NCBI GenBank assembly: GCA_964354345.1
Contig: CAYGZL010000170.1
Coordinates: 1-64,000 of the forward strand
Direction of reading: 5' to 3'
Origin: CAYGZL01 sp964354345
Lineage (GTDB): Bacteria; Chloroflexota; Anaerolineae; Anaerolineales; UBA4823
DNA: 64,000 nt
Of the stretch, positions 40,872 to 49,567 are shown in pieces (position 1 is the first letter of the stretch; every line of letters starts with the position of its first letter). Made by a program: the position numbers and the translations under genes. The notes under the pieces are model-generated. The model was given only the letters and a program-made list of their open reading frames with translations. It was not told the DNA's origin and searched no databases.

Positions 40872-42002
40872 GTGTTAACTGTAGCCGATTTTGTTGCCTG
40901 GACACCAGACATTGTCGATTTGTTAAAGCGAATCGTATTGATTGAATCGCCTTCCACCGAAAAAGCTGCTGTGGACCATCTTGTAAGCCTGGTTGCGGAC
41001 GAAATAGTGGCGCTCAAGGCCGAGTTATCCATCGAACGACAGAGCCAGGTTGGCGATCAGCTTGTTGCGCGTTGGAATACGGCAAGTGGACAGCCAGGCA
41101 TCTTGCTGCTGTGTCATCTGGACACAGTCTTTGCCACCGGCACCCTGGCGCGCCAATCGTTACGGGTAGTGGACGGGAAGCTGTACGGTCCGGGCGTCCT
41201 TGATATGAAAGCCGGGATTGTCCTGGCCTTGACTGCGATCCGAGTTTTGCAAGAGGCCAACGCTATGCCAGCTCGACCGATCACCGCCTTGTTCACCACA
41301 GATGAGGAAATTGGCAGCGACTACTCGCGCCCACTGATTGAAGAGTTGGCGAAGCAATCGAACCTGGTGTTATGCCTGGAACCAGCTTTAGCGGACGGCG
41401 CCCTTAAAACCTCTCGTAAGGGTACGGGTGAGATCGAGATTATCACGCGTGGTAAAGCCGCACATGCGGGTGCAGACCATGAGCGCGGTCGCAACGCCAT
41501 CGAAGAGCTGGCGTATCATATTCTCTCTGCGCAGCGGCTGACGAATTACGTTTCTGGCACGACAGTCAATGTAGGAATCATCCGGGGCGGCACGCGTACC
41601 AATGTGGTGCCAGATGAAGCACACGCCTGGACGGATTTTCGGTTGGCAGTTCCCGAGGAGGTCGATCGCTTGCTTCAATGGGCGGCTGCGCTCCAGCCAG
41701 TCATTCCCGGTGCGCAAGTTGAAGCACGAGTGACTGTCAATCGCCCTCCCATGCCACGCGACGATCTCATGGCGGTAACTTTTCAAAAAGCCCAGCAGAT
41801 TGCCAGTCAAATCGGATTGACCATCGCCGAGGGGAGCACAGGCGGCGCCTCGGATGCTAACTATGTGGCTCCGTTGGGCGTGCCGGTGTTGGATGGGCTG
41901 GGGGCGCTAGGCAACGGAGCGCATTCCGAACGTGAGTATGTGGAGATCGCCAGCTTGCCCGAACGGGCAGCCCTGCTAGCTGCGTTGCTCAGTGAATGGT
42001 AG
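40872..42002 (+). CDS. M20-family metallopeptidase (glutamate carboxypeptidase-like)
   Basis: Zinc-dependent amidohydrolase, 376 residues. Metal and catalytic residues are seen in LLCHLDTVFATG (His and Asp), GPGVLDMKAG (bridging Asp), FTTDEEIGSDYS (catalytic Glu-Glu) and the C-terminal GNGAHSEREYV (His). The dimerisation lid contains RGKAAHAGADHERGRNAIEE. The spacing resembles carboxypeptidase G2-like enzymes. The start is a GTG with GGAGGT 6 bases upstream. It lies 23 nt after mobA and overlaps nothing essential downstream. The substrate is unknown; peptides or N-acyl amino acids are likely. Confidence 0.88.
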   Translation: MLTVADFVAWTPDIVDLLKRIVLIESPSTEKAAVDHLVSLVADEIVALKAELSIERQSQVGDQLVARWNTASGQPGILLLCHLDTVFATGTLARQSLRVVDGKLYGPGVLDMKAGIVLALTAIRVLQEANAMPARPITALFTTDEEIGSDYSRPLIEELAKQSNLVLCLEPALADGALKTSRKGTGEIEIITRGKAAHAGADHERGRNAIEELAYHILSAQRLTNYVSGTTVNVGIIRGGTRTNVVPDEAHAWTDFRLAVPEEVDRLLQWAAALQPVIPGAQVEARVTVNRPPMPRDDLMAVTFQKAQQIASQIGLTIAEGSTGGASDANYVAPLGVPVLDGLGALGNGAHSEREYVEIASLPERAALLAALLSEW

Positions 42003-42049
42003 ATATTAAAAACGGTAGAATTCCAATTTTTTGTCTTAAGGATCCACAG

Positions 42050-43333
42050 ATGCCCCTAAATCTATCTTCTATTCGTAGTCAATTCCCAACCCTGCGTAGT
42101 CAGGCGCAACTGCCCTCGCCGGCGATCTTCTTCGATAACCCGGGTGGCACTCAAATTGCCCAGACCTCTCTCGACCGGATCACGGCTTATCTGACACAGC
42201 ATAATGCTAACCATGGCGGCGCTTTCCCAACCAGCCTGCAGTCGGATGTCGTGCTGGAGGAAGCGCACGCGGCGATGGCGGACTTCTACAACGCGGCTCG
42301 CCCCGAAGAAATTATCTTTGGTAACAATATGACCACGCTGACGCTGTACATCAGCCGTTCGCTCGCACGCACCTGGCAGCGCGGGGATACGATTATCGTG
42401 ACGCGCCTGGATCATGACGCCAATATCACTCCCTGGGTGTTAGCTGCTCAGGATCGCGGCGTCCATGTACGGTGGGTTGATTTTGATGTAGAAGACGGTA
42501 CGCTTTGTCTGGAGGATTTCGCTGCCGCATTAGAAACTAACCCGCGCCTGGTCGCCTTTGGGTATGCCTCCAATGCGCTGGGTACGATCAATCCGGTAAA
42601 AAAGCTGGTACAAATGGCGCACACAGCCGGGGCGCAGGTTTATATTGACGCTGTGCAATATGCTGCGCATGGGCCGATGGATGTGCAGGAGGTTGGTTGT
42701 GATTTCCTGGTTTCGTCGGCTTACAAATTCTTCGGCCCCCATGCGGGTATTTTGTACGGAAGATTCGACCTGCTCAACGAGCTATTTGCCTATAAAGTGC
42801 GCCCGGCGCCGAACGAACTGCCAGGTAAGTTCGAGACAGGCACCCAAAACCACGAAGGGATCGCCGGCGTATTGGGCGCCCTGGAATACCTGGCATGGGT
42901 GGGTCAGTTATTCGGTCAGGATTACCATGAAGCGTATCGCCAACGTTTCACCGGTCGCCGCTTACACCTCAAGCAGGCGATGGCAGCTATTCGCGCCTAT
43001 GAGTTAGAAATCAGCCGCGCCTTACTCGATGCCTTGGAAGGGATTCCCGGTCTGCAAATCTACGGCTTGACTGATGTAAGCCGGCTGGAAGAGCGTGTCC
43101 CGACCTTTTCTTTCACGCTGGCGGGTTGGCACCCTCGCCAGGTGGCTGAGAAGTTGGCCAACCAGAACATATATGTCTGGGATGGCAATTATTACGCACT
43201 GGCGGTCACAGAGCGCCTGGGTTTAGAAGGTGAAGGTGGCCTGGTACGGGTCGGGGCGGTACATTACAACACATTGGTTGAGATTACCCGCTTGAAGGAA
43301 TCCTTAAAATTGATTCTAGAATTGTCCGGCTAG
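42050..43333 (+). CDS. Cysteine desulfurase-like PLP enzyme
   Basis: Fold-type I PLP-dependent protein, 427 residues, of the class V aminotransferase / cysteine desulfurase-like branch (VC1184-like). Visible elements: FFDNPGGTQIAQTSLDRI (family N-terminus), EEIIFGNNMTTLTLYISRSL, DHDANITPW, VYIDAVQYAAHGPMDVQEVG (PLP Asp and His) and the Schiff-base Lys in VSSAYKFFGPHAG. No SufS-type C-terminal catalytic Cys loop was recognised. The ATG at 42050 fits the conserved N-terminus. Its 3' end overlaps the 3' end of the convergent URO-D-like gene by 18 nt. The true substrate is unknown. Confidence 0.85.
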   Translation: MPLNLSSIRSQFPTLRSQAQLPSPAIFFDNPGGTQIAQTSLDRITAYLTQHNANHGGAFPTSLQSDVVLEEAHAAMADFYNAARPEEIIFGNNMTTLTLYISRSLARTWQRGDTIIVTRLDHDANITPWVLAAQDRGVHVRWVDFDVEDGTLCLEDFAAALETNPRLVAFGYASNALGTINPVKKLVQMAHTAGAQVYIDAVQYAAHGPMDVQEVGCDFLVSSAYKFFGPHAGILYGRFDLLNELFAYKVRPAPNELPGKFETGTQNHEGIAGVLGALEYLAWVGQLFGQDYHEAYRQRFTGRRLHLKQAMAAIRAYELEISRALLDALEGIPGLQIYGLTDVSRLEERVPTFSFTLAGWHPRQVAEKLANQNIYVWDGNYYALAVTERLGLEGEGGLVRVGAVHYNTLVEITRLKESLKLILELSG

Positions 43334-44458
43334 CAGCGCTTGCTTGCGTTCCATGTAATACAAGAAATTCTCCAGCGACACATCCGGTGAGACCATGTGG
43401 TCTACGGTAGGGATAAACCCGCCCTCCTCGATCAGTGGCACCAGGGTACGCAGGTGATCATCGATGGCCCGCTTGTCTTTAGCGAGCTCGCGCTTATCCA
43501 CGCAACCCCATAGACGTAAATCCTTGCCATATTTTTTTCGGATGGCGAGAGGATCCATATCGGAGGCGCGCTCTAACGGCCACAGACCATCCACACCGGC
43601 CTCCATTAACAACGGGATCAGTGGTTCACTGTTGCCGTCGGTGTCTACAATAACGTATCGTACTCCATATTGTTTGAAGAAATCCACTTGCCGGCGCATG
43701 TGTGGGAAGATGAACTTGCGGTAAGTCGCGGGACTGAGTAACGGGCCGTTCTTCATTGCCATGTCTTCGTTGATAAAGACATAATCCGGGGCGATCTCCT
43801 CCAGAATCGGGCGTGTGATCTCGATATTGAAGTCGGCCACAAATTCCATCATCTCATTGATCAGGTCAGGTTGATCGTACCAGGCATAGCTGAGCGCTTC
43901 GGTGCCCATCCACTCCCGTGCCCGCCAATAGAAGCCCAGTGTAGAACAGTTGGCTCCCAGTACTAACACATGCTGGCGGTTTTTCCAGCGCGGCAACATG
44001 ATTTTCCGCCATTGTGGGGCGTAACGACCTTGCAGGTGGGGATCGAAGCGTTTTTTTAGAGCGCGGAAATCTTCTGTGTATTTGACCGGGAAGTCTATGT
44101 ATTGATCCATGCTGGTGCGCATACCACGTGAGGTACCCTCTTTCAGAGCTTTAGTGACGATGCCGTTGGGATGGCGCAATATGATATAGCGTTCGTTTTC
44201 TTCCAGGGTCTCCTCATCGAAGGGTGGGAACATACCGGCGTTGATCGGGATATACTCACGTGCGTCCATGTTGAAATAGTCACAGCCGGTGAACCAGTCC
44301 CAGGTCAGGTCGTGTATATTCAAACCTTCTTGCTCCCAGCGGTCCATGGTCTGCTGCCAGACGCCTACTTCGTGGTTAGGCACCCGGTCAACAGGCTTAT
44401 AATCCATGACCGCCAGGAAGCGGTCAAGTTCGGTCATCCTTTGGGATTGAATAGGCAT
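43316..44458 (-). CDS. Uroporphyrinogen decarboxylase-family protein
   Basis: A 380-residue TIM-barrel protein of the URO-D / MtaA-type methyltransferase superfamily. Recognisable parts: RFLAVMDYKPVDRVPNHE at the start, YVFINEDMAMKNGPLLSPAT, KFIFPHMRRQVDFFKQYGVR, VDTDGNSEPLIPLLMEAGVD and the C-terminal GGFIPTVDHMVSPDVSLENF. No haem-pathway genes are adjacent, and an Arg-rich porphyrin-binding N-terminus is not evident. It is therefore more likely a methyltransferase-like or uncharacterised member than true HemE. AAAGGA lies about 10 bases before the ATG. Confidence 0.8.
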   Translation of the reverse strand: MPIQSQRMTELDRFLAVMDYKPVDRVPNHEVGVWQQTMDRWEQEGLNIHDLTWDWFTGCDYFNMDAREYIPINAGMFPPFDEETLEENERYIILRHPNGIVTKALKEGTSRGMRTSMDQYIDFPVKYTEDFRALKKRFDPHLQGRYAPQWRKIMLPRWKNRQHVLVLGANCSTLGFYWRAREWMGTEALSYAWYDQPDLINEMMEFVADFNIEITRPILEEIAPDYVFINEDMAMKNGPLLSPATYRKFIFPHMRRQVDFFKQYGVRYVIVDTDGNSEPLIPLLMEAGVDGLWPLERASDMDPLAIRKKYGKDLRLWGCVDKRELAKDKRAIDDHLRTLVPLIEEGGFIPTVDHMVSPDVSLENFLYYMERKQALLAGQF

Positions 44459-44579
44459 AGGTTTTCGTCCTTTTAAATGTTGAACGCCAGGGTGAGGGGG
44501 GCACCCTGGCGTTCAACGAAACCATCTTACCGCACATCATCGTAAGACTCTGTTGCAATTTCGTTGCAGTTTTGCCCAA

Positions 44580-44653
44580 TGCCCCAGGCGGGAATTGAAC
44601 CCACAACCTCAGCCTTAGGAGTGCTTTGCTCTGTCCATTTGAGCTACTGGGGC
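44580..44653 (-). tRNA. tRNA-Arg (anticodon CCT), weak anticodon stem
   Basis: A 74-nt cloverleaf. Acceptor GCCCCAG/CTGGGGC, D stem GCTC/GAGC, T arm GTGGG-TTCAATT-CCCGC, discriminator A. The anticodon loop CTCCTAA gives anticodon CCT, reading AGG. The anticodon stem AAGCA/GGCTG has only three Watson-Crick pairs in the middle, with A-G oppositions at both ends, which is unusual. It lies between the URO-D-like gene and sdhB. Confidence 0.85.
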
Positions 44654-44684
44654 ACAGGTTGAATTATAGCATATTGGAGACCGA

Positions 44685-45389
44685 TCAATCGAGCTTTCGG
44701 GTAGCGATGGCTCTCTTGACATCCCCGATGGCCCGTGTAATCTGAATTTCGCGTGGGCAGGCTACTGTGCAATTATAGATGGTATGGCAGCGATAGATAC
44801 CAAATTCATCGCCCAAGATTTCTAACCGCTGGGCAGCGGCGCGATCTCGACTGTCGAATAGAAAGCGGTGGGCAGTGACGATGGCAGCCGGACCGATATA
44901 TTTCCCATTCGCCCAGAAAGACGGGCAGGAAGTGGTGCAGGCCGCGCAAAGGATGCATTTGGTTGTGTCGTCGAAGCGTTCCCGTTCATCCGGGCTTTGC
45001 AGTCGCTCTTGTTTCGGCGCCAGCTCGTCGTTAATCAGATAAGGCATTATTGAGCGATAATGCTCAAAGAATGGCTCCATATCCACAATTAGATCCTTGA
45101 TAATGGGCAATCCAAGGATGGGTTCGACGGTGATCTTATGCGAGCCTAGTTCATTGACCAGAGCCTTGCAGGCCAGGTAGTTGCGACCATTGATCCGCAT
45201 AGCGTCAGAGCCACACACGCCATGCCCACAGGAGCGGCGGAAGGAGAGTGTCCCGTCGAAATTTCCCTTGACATATTCCAGGAGATCAAGCACCCGATCC
45301 GTCGGATCTGCTTCTACCGGATAAGTTTCATAGTGAGGTTTTTTATCTTTCTCAGGGTTGTAGCGAAAGACCTTTAATGTGACCTGCAT
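44685..45389 (-). CDS. sdhB: Succinate dehydrogenase iron-sulfur subunit
   Basis: Electron-transfer subunit of complex II, 234 residues. [2Fe-2S] site in RRSCGHGVCGSDAMRINGRN plus the following C of YLACK. The [4Fe-4S] cluster motif is CILCAACTTSC; the remaining cluster residues come from CHTIYNCTVACPREI. It is the last gene of the sdhC-sdhD-sdhA-sdhB operon, 13 nt after sdhA. It acts at the cytoplasmic face of the membrane. Confidence 0.95.
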   Translation of the reverse strand: MQVTLKVFRYNPEKDKKPHYETYPVEADPTDRVLDLLEYVKGNFDGTLSFRRSCGHGVCGSDAMRINGRNYLACKALVNELGSHKITVEPILGLPIIKDLIVDMEPFFEHYRSIMPYLINDELAPKQERLQSPDERERFDDTTKCILCAACTTSCPSFWANGKYIGPAAIVTAHRFLFDSRDRAAAQRLEILGDEFGIYRCHTIYNCTVACPREIQITRAIGDVKRAIATRKLD

Positions 45390-45402
45390 GGATCCTCCCG
45401 GC

Positions 45403-47199
45403 TTAGTAAACGCGTTCTTTAGGTTGGTACTTCGTGATGGTAACGGGCTTGTAACCGAGTTGAACGGTGTTGTCAGGTTTCAACCAGGCCAGGGTGTGTT
45501 TTAACCAGTTAACATCGTCGCGTGCCGGGTAATCTTCCCGGGCATGCCCACCCCGGCTTTCCTGACGAGCCAGAGCAGAAACAGTCGTCACTTGTGCCAG
45601 GTCGAGTAGATTACTCAATTCCCAAATATTCATCATCTCAGTGTTGAAAATCTTGCCGCGATCCTTGATCTGTACCAACTTAAGACGCCCTTTCCATTCC
45701 AGCACCTTGGTCAGGGCACGCGACATATTCTCTTCAGAACGGAAGACGCCCATGTCCTCGAACATTACGCGCTTCATCTCTTGGGCGATGTCATAAACTT
45801 TTTCATCTCCGCTGGCGTTCAGGATGGCGTCAATCTGTTGATGAGTGAAGTCTGTCGCGTCCCCCGGTAAGGTCTGGAAGGGCGCGTCTTGGGCGTACTC
45901 CGCTGCATTCAGGCCGGCGTGTTTACCGAAAACGATCAGATCAAGCAACGAGTTGGTGCCAAGCCGGTTGGCGCCATGCACCGAAACACAAGCGACCTCG
46001 CCGGCAGCATATAAGCCAGGTAAGATGGTCCGATTGGCATCGATAATAACCTGGCCATACAGGTTGGTGGGGATGCCGCCCATGGCGTAGTGAGCGGTGG
46101 GCTGTACCGGCATCGGCTGAGAAACAGGGTCAATACCCAGGTAGGTGCGAGCAAAGTCGATAATGTCAGGCAGTTTGTGTAGCAACTCTTCAGCAGTAGT
46201 CAAATAAGGTGATCCATCTGGGCGTTTTCGACCGTCTTCTGCGGCGTATTTGTTCACTACATCAGGACGCATATCGAGATAGAGGTACCGTTTACCACCA
46301 ATGCCGCGCCCGGCACGCATTTCCATGTACATCGCACGGCTGACGACATCGCGGGAAGCCAGGTCTTTTACTCTGGGAGCGTAGCGGGGCATGAAGCGCT
46401 CGCCTATGTCATTGACCAACACACCGCCCTCTCCGCGCACGCCTTCGGTAATCAGGATGCCCAACTTGTAGATGCCGGTGGGATGGAACTGGAAGAATTC
46501 CATATCTTGAGCCGGGATGCCCCTCCGGAGGGTGATAGCGACGCCATCACCGGTAAAAACGTAAGCGTTCGAAGTAATCTCCCAGATGCGTCCGTGTCCA
46601 CCAGTGGCAAAGATCACTGCCTTCGTATGAAAGGTGTGTAACTCGCCCGTAACCAGCTCGACTGCCACGACACCAGCAGTGACGCCGTTCACAAGCAGCA
46701 AATCCACCACCTGGAACTCATTGAAGAAATTTACGTGATGTTTAATGCACTGTTGGTAGAGGGTTTGTAAGATCATGTGACCGGTGCGGTCAGCCGCATA
46801 ACACGCCCGGGGCACGGGTTTGCCGGTAACATTATTCGTATGTCCGCCGAAAGGTCGTTGGTCAATTCGCCCATCAGGAGTGCGCGAGAACGGCAGACCC
46901 ATATGTTCCAGTTCATAGACGGCTGGGATGGCTTCCTGGCACATGAATTCGATCGCATCCTGGTCGCCCAGGTAGTCGCTGCCTTTTACGCTATCAAAGG
47001 TGTGCCATTCGGGGTGGTCTTCCTCAATATTTCCAAGAGCAGCGCATACACCACCCTGGGCAGCCCCAGTATGGGAGCGGGACGGGTAGAGTTTACTTAA
47101 CACGGCAGTGCTGGCGTTTTTGGATGCATACAATGCAGCCATTAACCCCGCCCCACCAGCCCCGACAATTACGACATCAAATTGGTGATAATTCGCCAT
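45403..47199 (-). CDS. sdhA: Succinate dehydrogenase flavoprotein subunit
   Basis: Catalytic FAD subunit, 598 residues. Dinucleotide fold [20 protein letters not shown]; the FAD-attachment region [16 protein letters not shown], with the His for covalent FAD; active-site segments [20 protein letters not shown] and HPTGIY; and [17 protein letters not shown] near the FAD pocket. The C-terminal domain [15 protein letters not shown] matches the family. Oxidises succinate to fumarate, passing electrons through SdhB to menaquinone. Confidence 0.96.
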   Translation of the reverse strand: MANYHQFDVVIVGAGGAGLMAALYASKNASTAVLSKLYPSRSHTGAAQGGVCAALGNIEEDHPEWHTFDSVKGSDYLGDQDAIEFMCQEAIPAVYELEHMGLPFSRTPDGRIDQRPFGGHTNNVTGKPVPRACYAADRTGHMILQTLYQQCIKHHVNFFNEFQVVDLLLVNGVTAGVVAVELVTGELHTFHTKAVIFATGGHGRIWEITSNAYVFTGDGVAITLRRGIPAQDMEFFQFHPTGIYKLGILITEGVRGEGGVLVNDIGERFMPRYAPRVKDLASRDVVSRAMYMEMRAGRGIGGKRYLYLDMRPDVVNKYAAEDGRKRPDGSPYLTTAEELLHKLPDIIDFARTYLGIDPVSQPMPVQPTAHYAMGGIPTNLYGQVIIDANRTILPGLYAAGEVACVSVHGANRLGTNSLLDLIVFGKHAGLNAAEYAQDAPFQTLPGDATDFTHQQIDAILNASGDEKVYDIAQEMKRVMFEDMGVFRSEENMSRALTKVLEWKGRLKLVQIKDRGKIFNTEMMNIWELSNLLDLAQVTTVSALARQESRGGHAREDYPARDDVNWLKHTLAWLKPDNTVQLGYKPVTITKYQPKERVY

Positions 47200-47220
47200 A
47201 AAATAACCACTCCAATGAGA

Positions 47221-47640
47221 TTAAGCCTGCAGGATCACGAAAACGGCCACTATGAGTACGAAAAGCCACAAGCAAAAAACCAGACCGCGGAAAAATGGTC
47301 GCAGCCAGGAAGGTCCCAGGTAATCTTCAATTACTACCCGTAAGCCATTCATGCCATGGCTTGCCCCAAAGAAGACGATCAATAGCTGTAACACCTGCCA
47401 ATATGCGTTCACCCACCCTTGAGTTACATCCGGGATATTACTATTGACAACATGGAAGGGAATAGGGAAAAACGTCCAGCGGAATAAGGCGCCTATATCT
47501 AACTGAGTACGTGCTCCCATAATGAAAGCTCCAATTATCCCCATCAACGCCAGGCAGATTAAAGCCAGTGCGGATATCCGGGTGAAAATCCACATTAAAT
47601 ATTCGAAATTAAGACCTACTTGCGGCATTGGGCGACGCAT
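47221..47640 (-). CDS. sdhD: Succinate dehydrogenase membrane subunit (SdhD-like)
   Basis: Hydrophobic anchor of complex II, 139 residues with three membrane helices. The motif SHGMNGLRVVIEDYLG contains the His expected to bind haem or lie near the quinone site in this subfamily. It sits between sdhC and sdhA, as in operons with separate SdhC and SdhD anchors. Confidence 0.88.
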   Translation of the reverse strand: MRRPMPQVGLNFEYLMWIFTRISALALICLALMGIIGAFIMGARTQLDIGALFRWTFFPIPFHVVNSNIPDVTQGWVNAYWQVLQLLIVFFGASHGMNGLRVVIEDYLGPSWLRPFFRGLVFCLWLFVLIVAVFVILQA

Positions 47641-47661
47641 GTCAGTCCTCCTGGGTTCCGG

Positions 47662-48060
47662 TTAATCGCCAAAATGGCGCATGAGCATGATAAAGATCGT
47701 CAATCCATAAACTGGGATAAAAACCAACCACTGCAACCAGGTGGCTTCCCGTTGGAATTCCAGTAACTTCGGCCAGGTATCCAGGATGATGATCCGCAGA
47801 CCATTCAAAACATGGAAGATGACGAAAAAGTATATAATAACCTGAAAATAGATTGACTCGTAAATCTGGTTAATGAATGTCCCGATACTGTTGGCGGTTG
47901 AGTTATCGACCACGTGCATGAAGAAGGAAGCCAGGACATGTAAACTGACAAAGGTGATCATCCCCAGGCCGCCAATACGGTGGAAGATCCAGGATAACAT
48001 CGGGCCGCCGCCCCGGTACCTCAACCCTTTTACCAAACTTACATCTCTACTCAGGGACAT
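47662..48060 (-). CDS. sdhC: Succinate dehydrogenase cytochrome b subunit (SdhC-like)
   Basis: First gene of the sdh operon, 132 residues, three membrane helices. GGGPMLSWIFHRIGGLGMI and VSLHVLASFFMHVV carry the haem-ligand-type His residues; HVLNGLRIIILDTWP is typical of the third segment. The ATG at 48060 is chosen because AAGGAG lies 7 bases before it; the frame is open farther upstream but has no better start. Confidence 0.9.
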   Translation of the reverse strand: MSLSRDVSLVKGLRYRGGGPMLSWIFHRIGGLGMITFVSLHVLASFFMHVVDNSTANSIGTFINQIYESIYFQVIIYFFVIFHVLNGLRIIILDTWPKLLEFQREATWLQWLVFIPVYGLTIFIMLMRHFGD

Positions 48061-48400
48061 GGTTCTCTCCTTGAATTCCAATGATTTGGGGACAGTGAAT
48101 GACAATGCTTGTGTCCAGGATTATTTCCCTCTAATTATCCCATTTATTTCCCATGTGCGAAAAGTGACAATACTCAGGGGTTAATCGTTTCAGATATCCT
48201 ATCATCGGCGCAGCAATTTCGAATATAATTGTTCGGTTGATTATTTTGTCCTTATTAATTTAGCTTTCTGGGAAGCCAGTTCTTTGGCATCGCTTGATAT
48301 TCGCTGTTGTTGCGGTTAAAATTTTACTGAGATGGTTGGATGGTGTTGATTATAAATTTCCCAATTCCTGCCTGGAATGGTTCATCTTATGGAGTCTTGC
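48061..48400. other. Divergent intergenic region between sdhCDAB and qcrABC
   Basis: 340 nt, the longest gene-free stretch. It holds a good plus-strand promoter (48294-48322) about 70 nt upstream of qcrA, AT-rich sequence, and a possible weak minus-strand promoter (TTGTCA near 48166 with an AT-rich box 17 nt further on) for sdhC. No RNA gene or repeat was seen. Its central position suggests joint control of the two respiratory operons. Confidence 0.5.
48294..48322 (+). promoter_or_regulatory. Predicted promoter of qcrABC
   Basis: TTGATA (48294-48299), a 17-nt spacer, and TAAAAT (48317-48322). Transcription would start near 48329 and leave a leader of about 70 nt before the qcrA ribosome-binding site. 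Confidence 0.6.
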
Positions 48401-48886
48401 ATGGCAAAATCTCCCTCTATCAGCCGGCGTGAGTTTGTCACACTCACTATCAGCGCGCTTGGTAGTTTAATTGCGGTCGTTGTCGGATTACCTGCGATTG
48501 GCTACCTGGTATCTCCTGCCTTGAAAACACAAAAAGAAGATGTCTGGATCCCCTTAGGGTTGTTGGAGAGTTATAAGGTGGGCGAACCAATCCTGTTTAT
48601 GTTCACGCGCTCGAAAGCTGCTGGATGGGAAAAAACAATTATTAGTTATGGGGTTTACATAGTCCGTAAGGAAGATGGGAGTGTGGATGTTTTTTCAAAT
48701 GTTTGCACGCATTTGGGTTGCCATGTAACATGGCAGGATGACTCCAGGCAGTATAGCTGCCCTTGCCATGATGCGCGGTTTGACATAGAGGGTAAGATAG
48801 TCAGTGGTCCGCCGCCCCGTCCAATGAATAAATACGAAACCCAAATCGTAGATGGCAAACTGTCCATTCGATTACAGAGAGGTTAG
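48401..48886 (+). CDS. qcrA: Rieske iron-sulfur protein of a cytochrome bc complex
   Basis: Membrane-anchored [2Fe-2S] subunit, 161 residues. A Tat-like or anchor N-terminus SRREFVTLTISALGSLIAVV is followed by the cluster-binding loops CTHLGCHVTW and CPCHDARFD. These provide two Cys and two His ligands and the disulphide pair. GPPPRPMNKYE is typical for the family. GGAG lies shortly before the ATG. First gene of the complex, 5 nt before qcrB. Confidence 0.94.
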   Translation: MAKSPSISRREFVTLTISALGSLIAVVVGLPAIGYLVSPALKTQKEDVWIPLGLLESYKVGEPILFMFTRSKAAGWEKTIISYGVYIVRKEDGSVDVFSNVCTHLGCHVTWQDDSRQYSCPCHDARFDIEGKIVSGPPPRPMNKYETQIVDGKLSIRLQRG

Positions 48887-48891
48887 GTGAC

Positions 48892-49551
48892 ATGGCTGGA
48901 AAATTGTTCAATTGGCTCGATGAACGCCTTGGCCTGTCCGCTATCTATCGTGTAGTTCTGGATCGAAAAGTACCCAGGGTGAACTGGTGGTTTACTTTGG
49001 GCAGCGCCAGCCTGTTTTTATTTACTATGCAGGCGTTGACTGGTATCTTTTTGACAGTTTATTACGTCCCTACTCCCGATCATGCCTATGACAGCATTCA
49101 ATATATCATGAATGAAGTTGCCTTCGGTTGGCTGATCCGCGGCATCCATCACTGGGGCGCCACCCTGATGGTCATCTTCGTCTTTACCCACATGCTGCGA
49201 ACATTCTTCTTTGCTGCTTATAAATACCCGCGTGAGGTGACCTGGATCACCGGTGTGGTTTTGTTACTGGCAACACTGGGCATGGGATTGACGGGATACC
49301 TGCTGCCCTGGAATCAGAAATCCTACTGGGCTACGACTGTCGCTACCGACATAGCTGGCACGGTTCCCTGGATTGGGCCTTTTATTACCAGTTTAATGCG
49401 CGGAGGTGCGGAGTTGAGCGCCGTGACCCTGGCGCGTTTTTTCGCAGTACATATCTGGTTTTTACCAGCTCTGATTGGCTTGATGATCGGTATTCACATG
49501 TACTTACTTATCCGTCTTGGCATCAGTGCAATCCCAGATCAAGAGGATTAG
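48892..49551 (+). CDS. qcrB: Cytochrome b6-type subunit (N-terminal half of cytochrome b)
   Basis: Four-helix cytochrome b of the split type, 219 residues. Haem ligands: the His pair bounding HWGATLMVIFVFTH (helix B), and His in VHIWFLPALIGLMIGIHMYL (helix D), with b6-like 15-residue spacing in the latter. The sequence PRVNWWFTLGSASL replaces the segment that in cytochrome b6 and Bacillus QcrB carries the Cys linking haem c-n; no Cys is present. Oxidises menaquinol in the membrane with QcrA and the subunit IV-cytochrome c fusion. Confidence 0.93.
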   Translation: MAGKLFNWLDERLGLSAIYRVVLDRKVPRVNWWFTLGSASLFLFTMQALTGIFLTVYYVPTPDHAYDSIQYIMNEVAFGWLIRGIHHWGATLMVIFVFTHMLRTFFFAAYKYPREVTWITGVVLLLATLGMGLTGYLLPWNQKSYWATTVATDIAGTVPWIGPFITSLMRGGAELSAVTLARFFAVHIWFLPALIGLMIGIHMYLLIRLGISAIPDQED

Positions 49552-49567
49552 TCCAAGGAGCACTATC

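Noticed and set aside
43316..44458. True uroporphyrinogen decarboxylase (HemE)
   Set aside because: The sequence has the superfamily fold, but not the HemE N-terminal Arg-rich porphyrin motif, and no haem genes are nearby.
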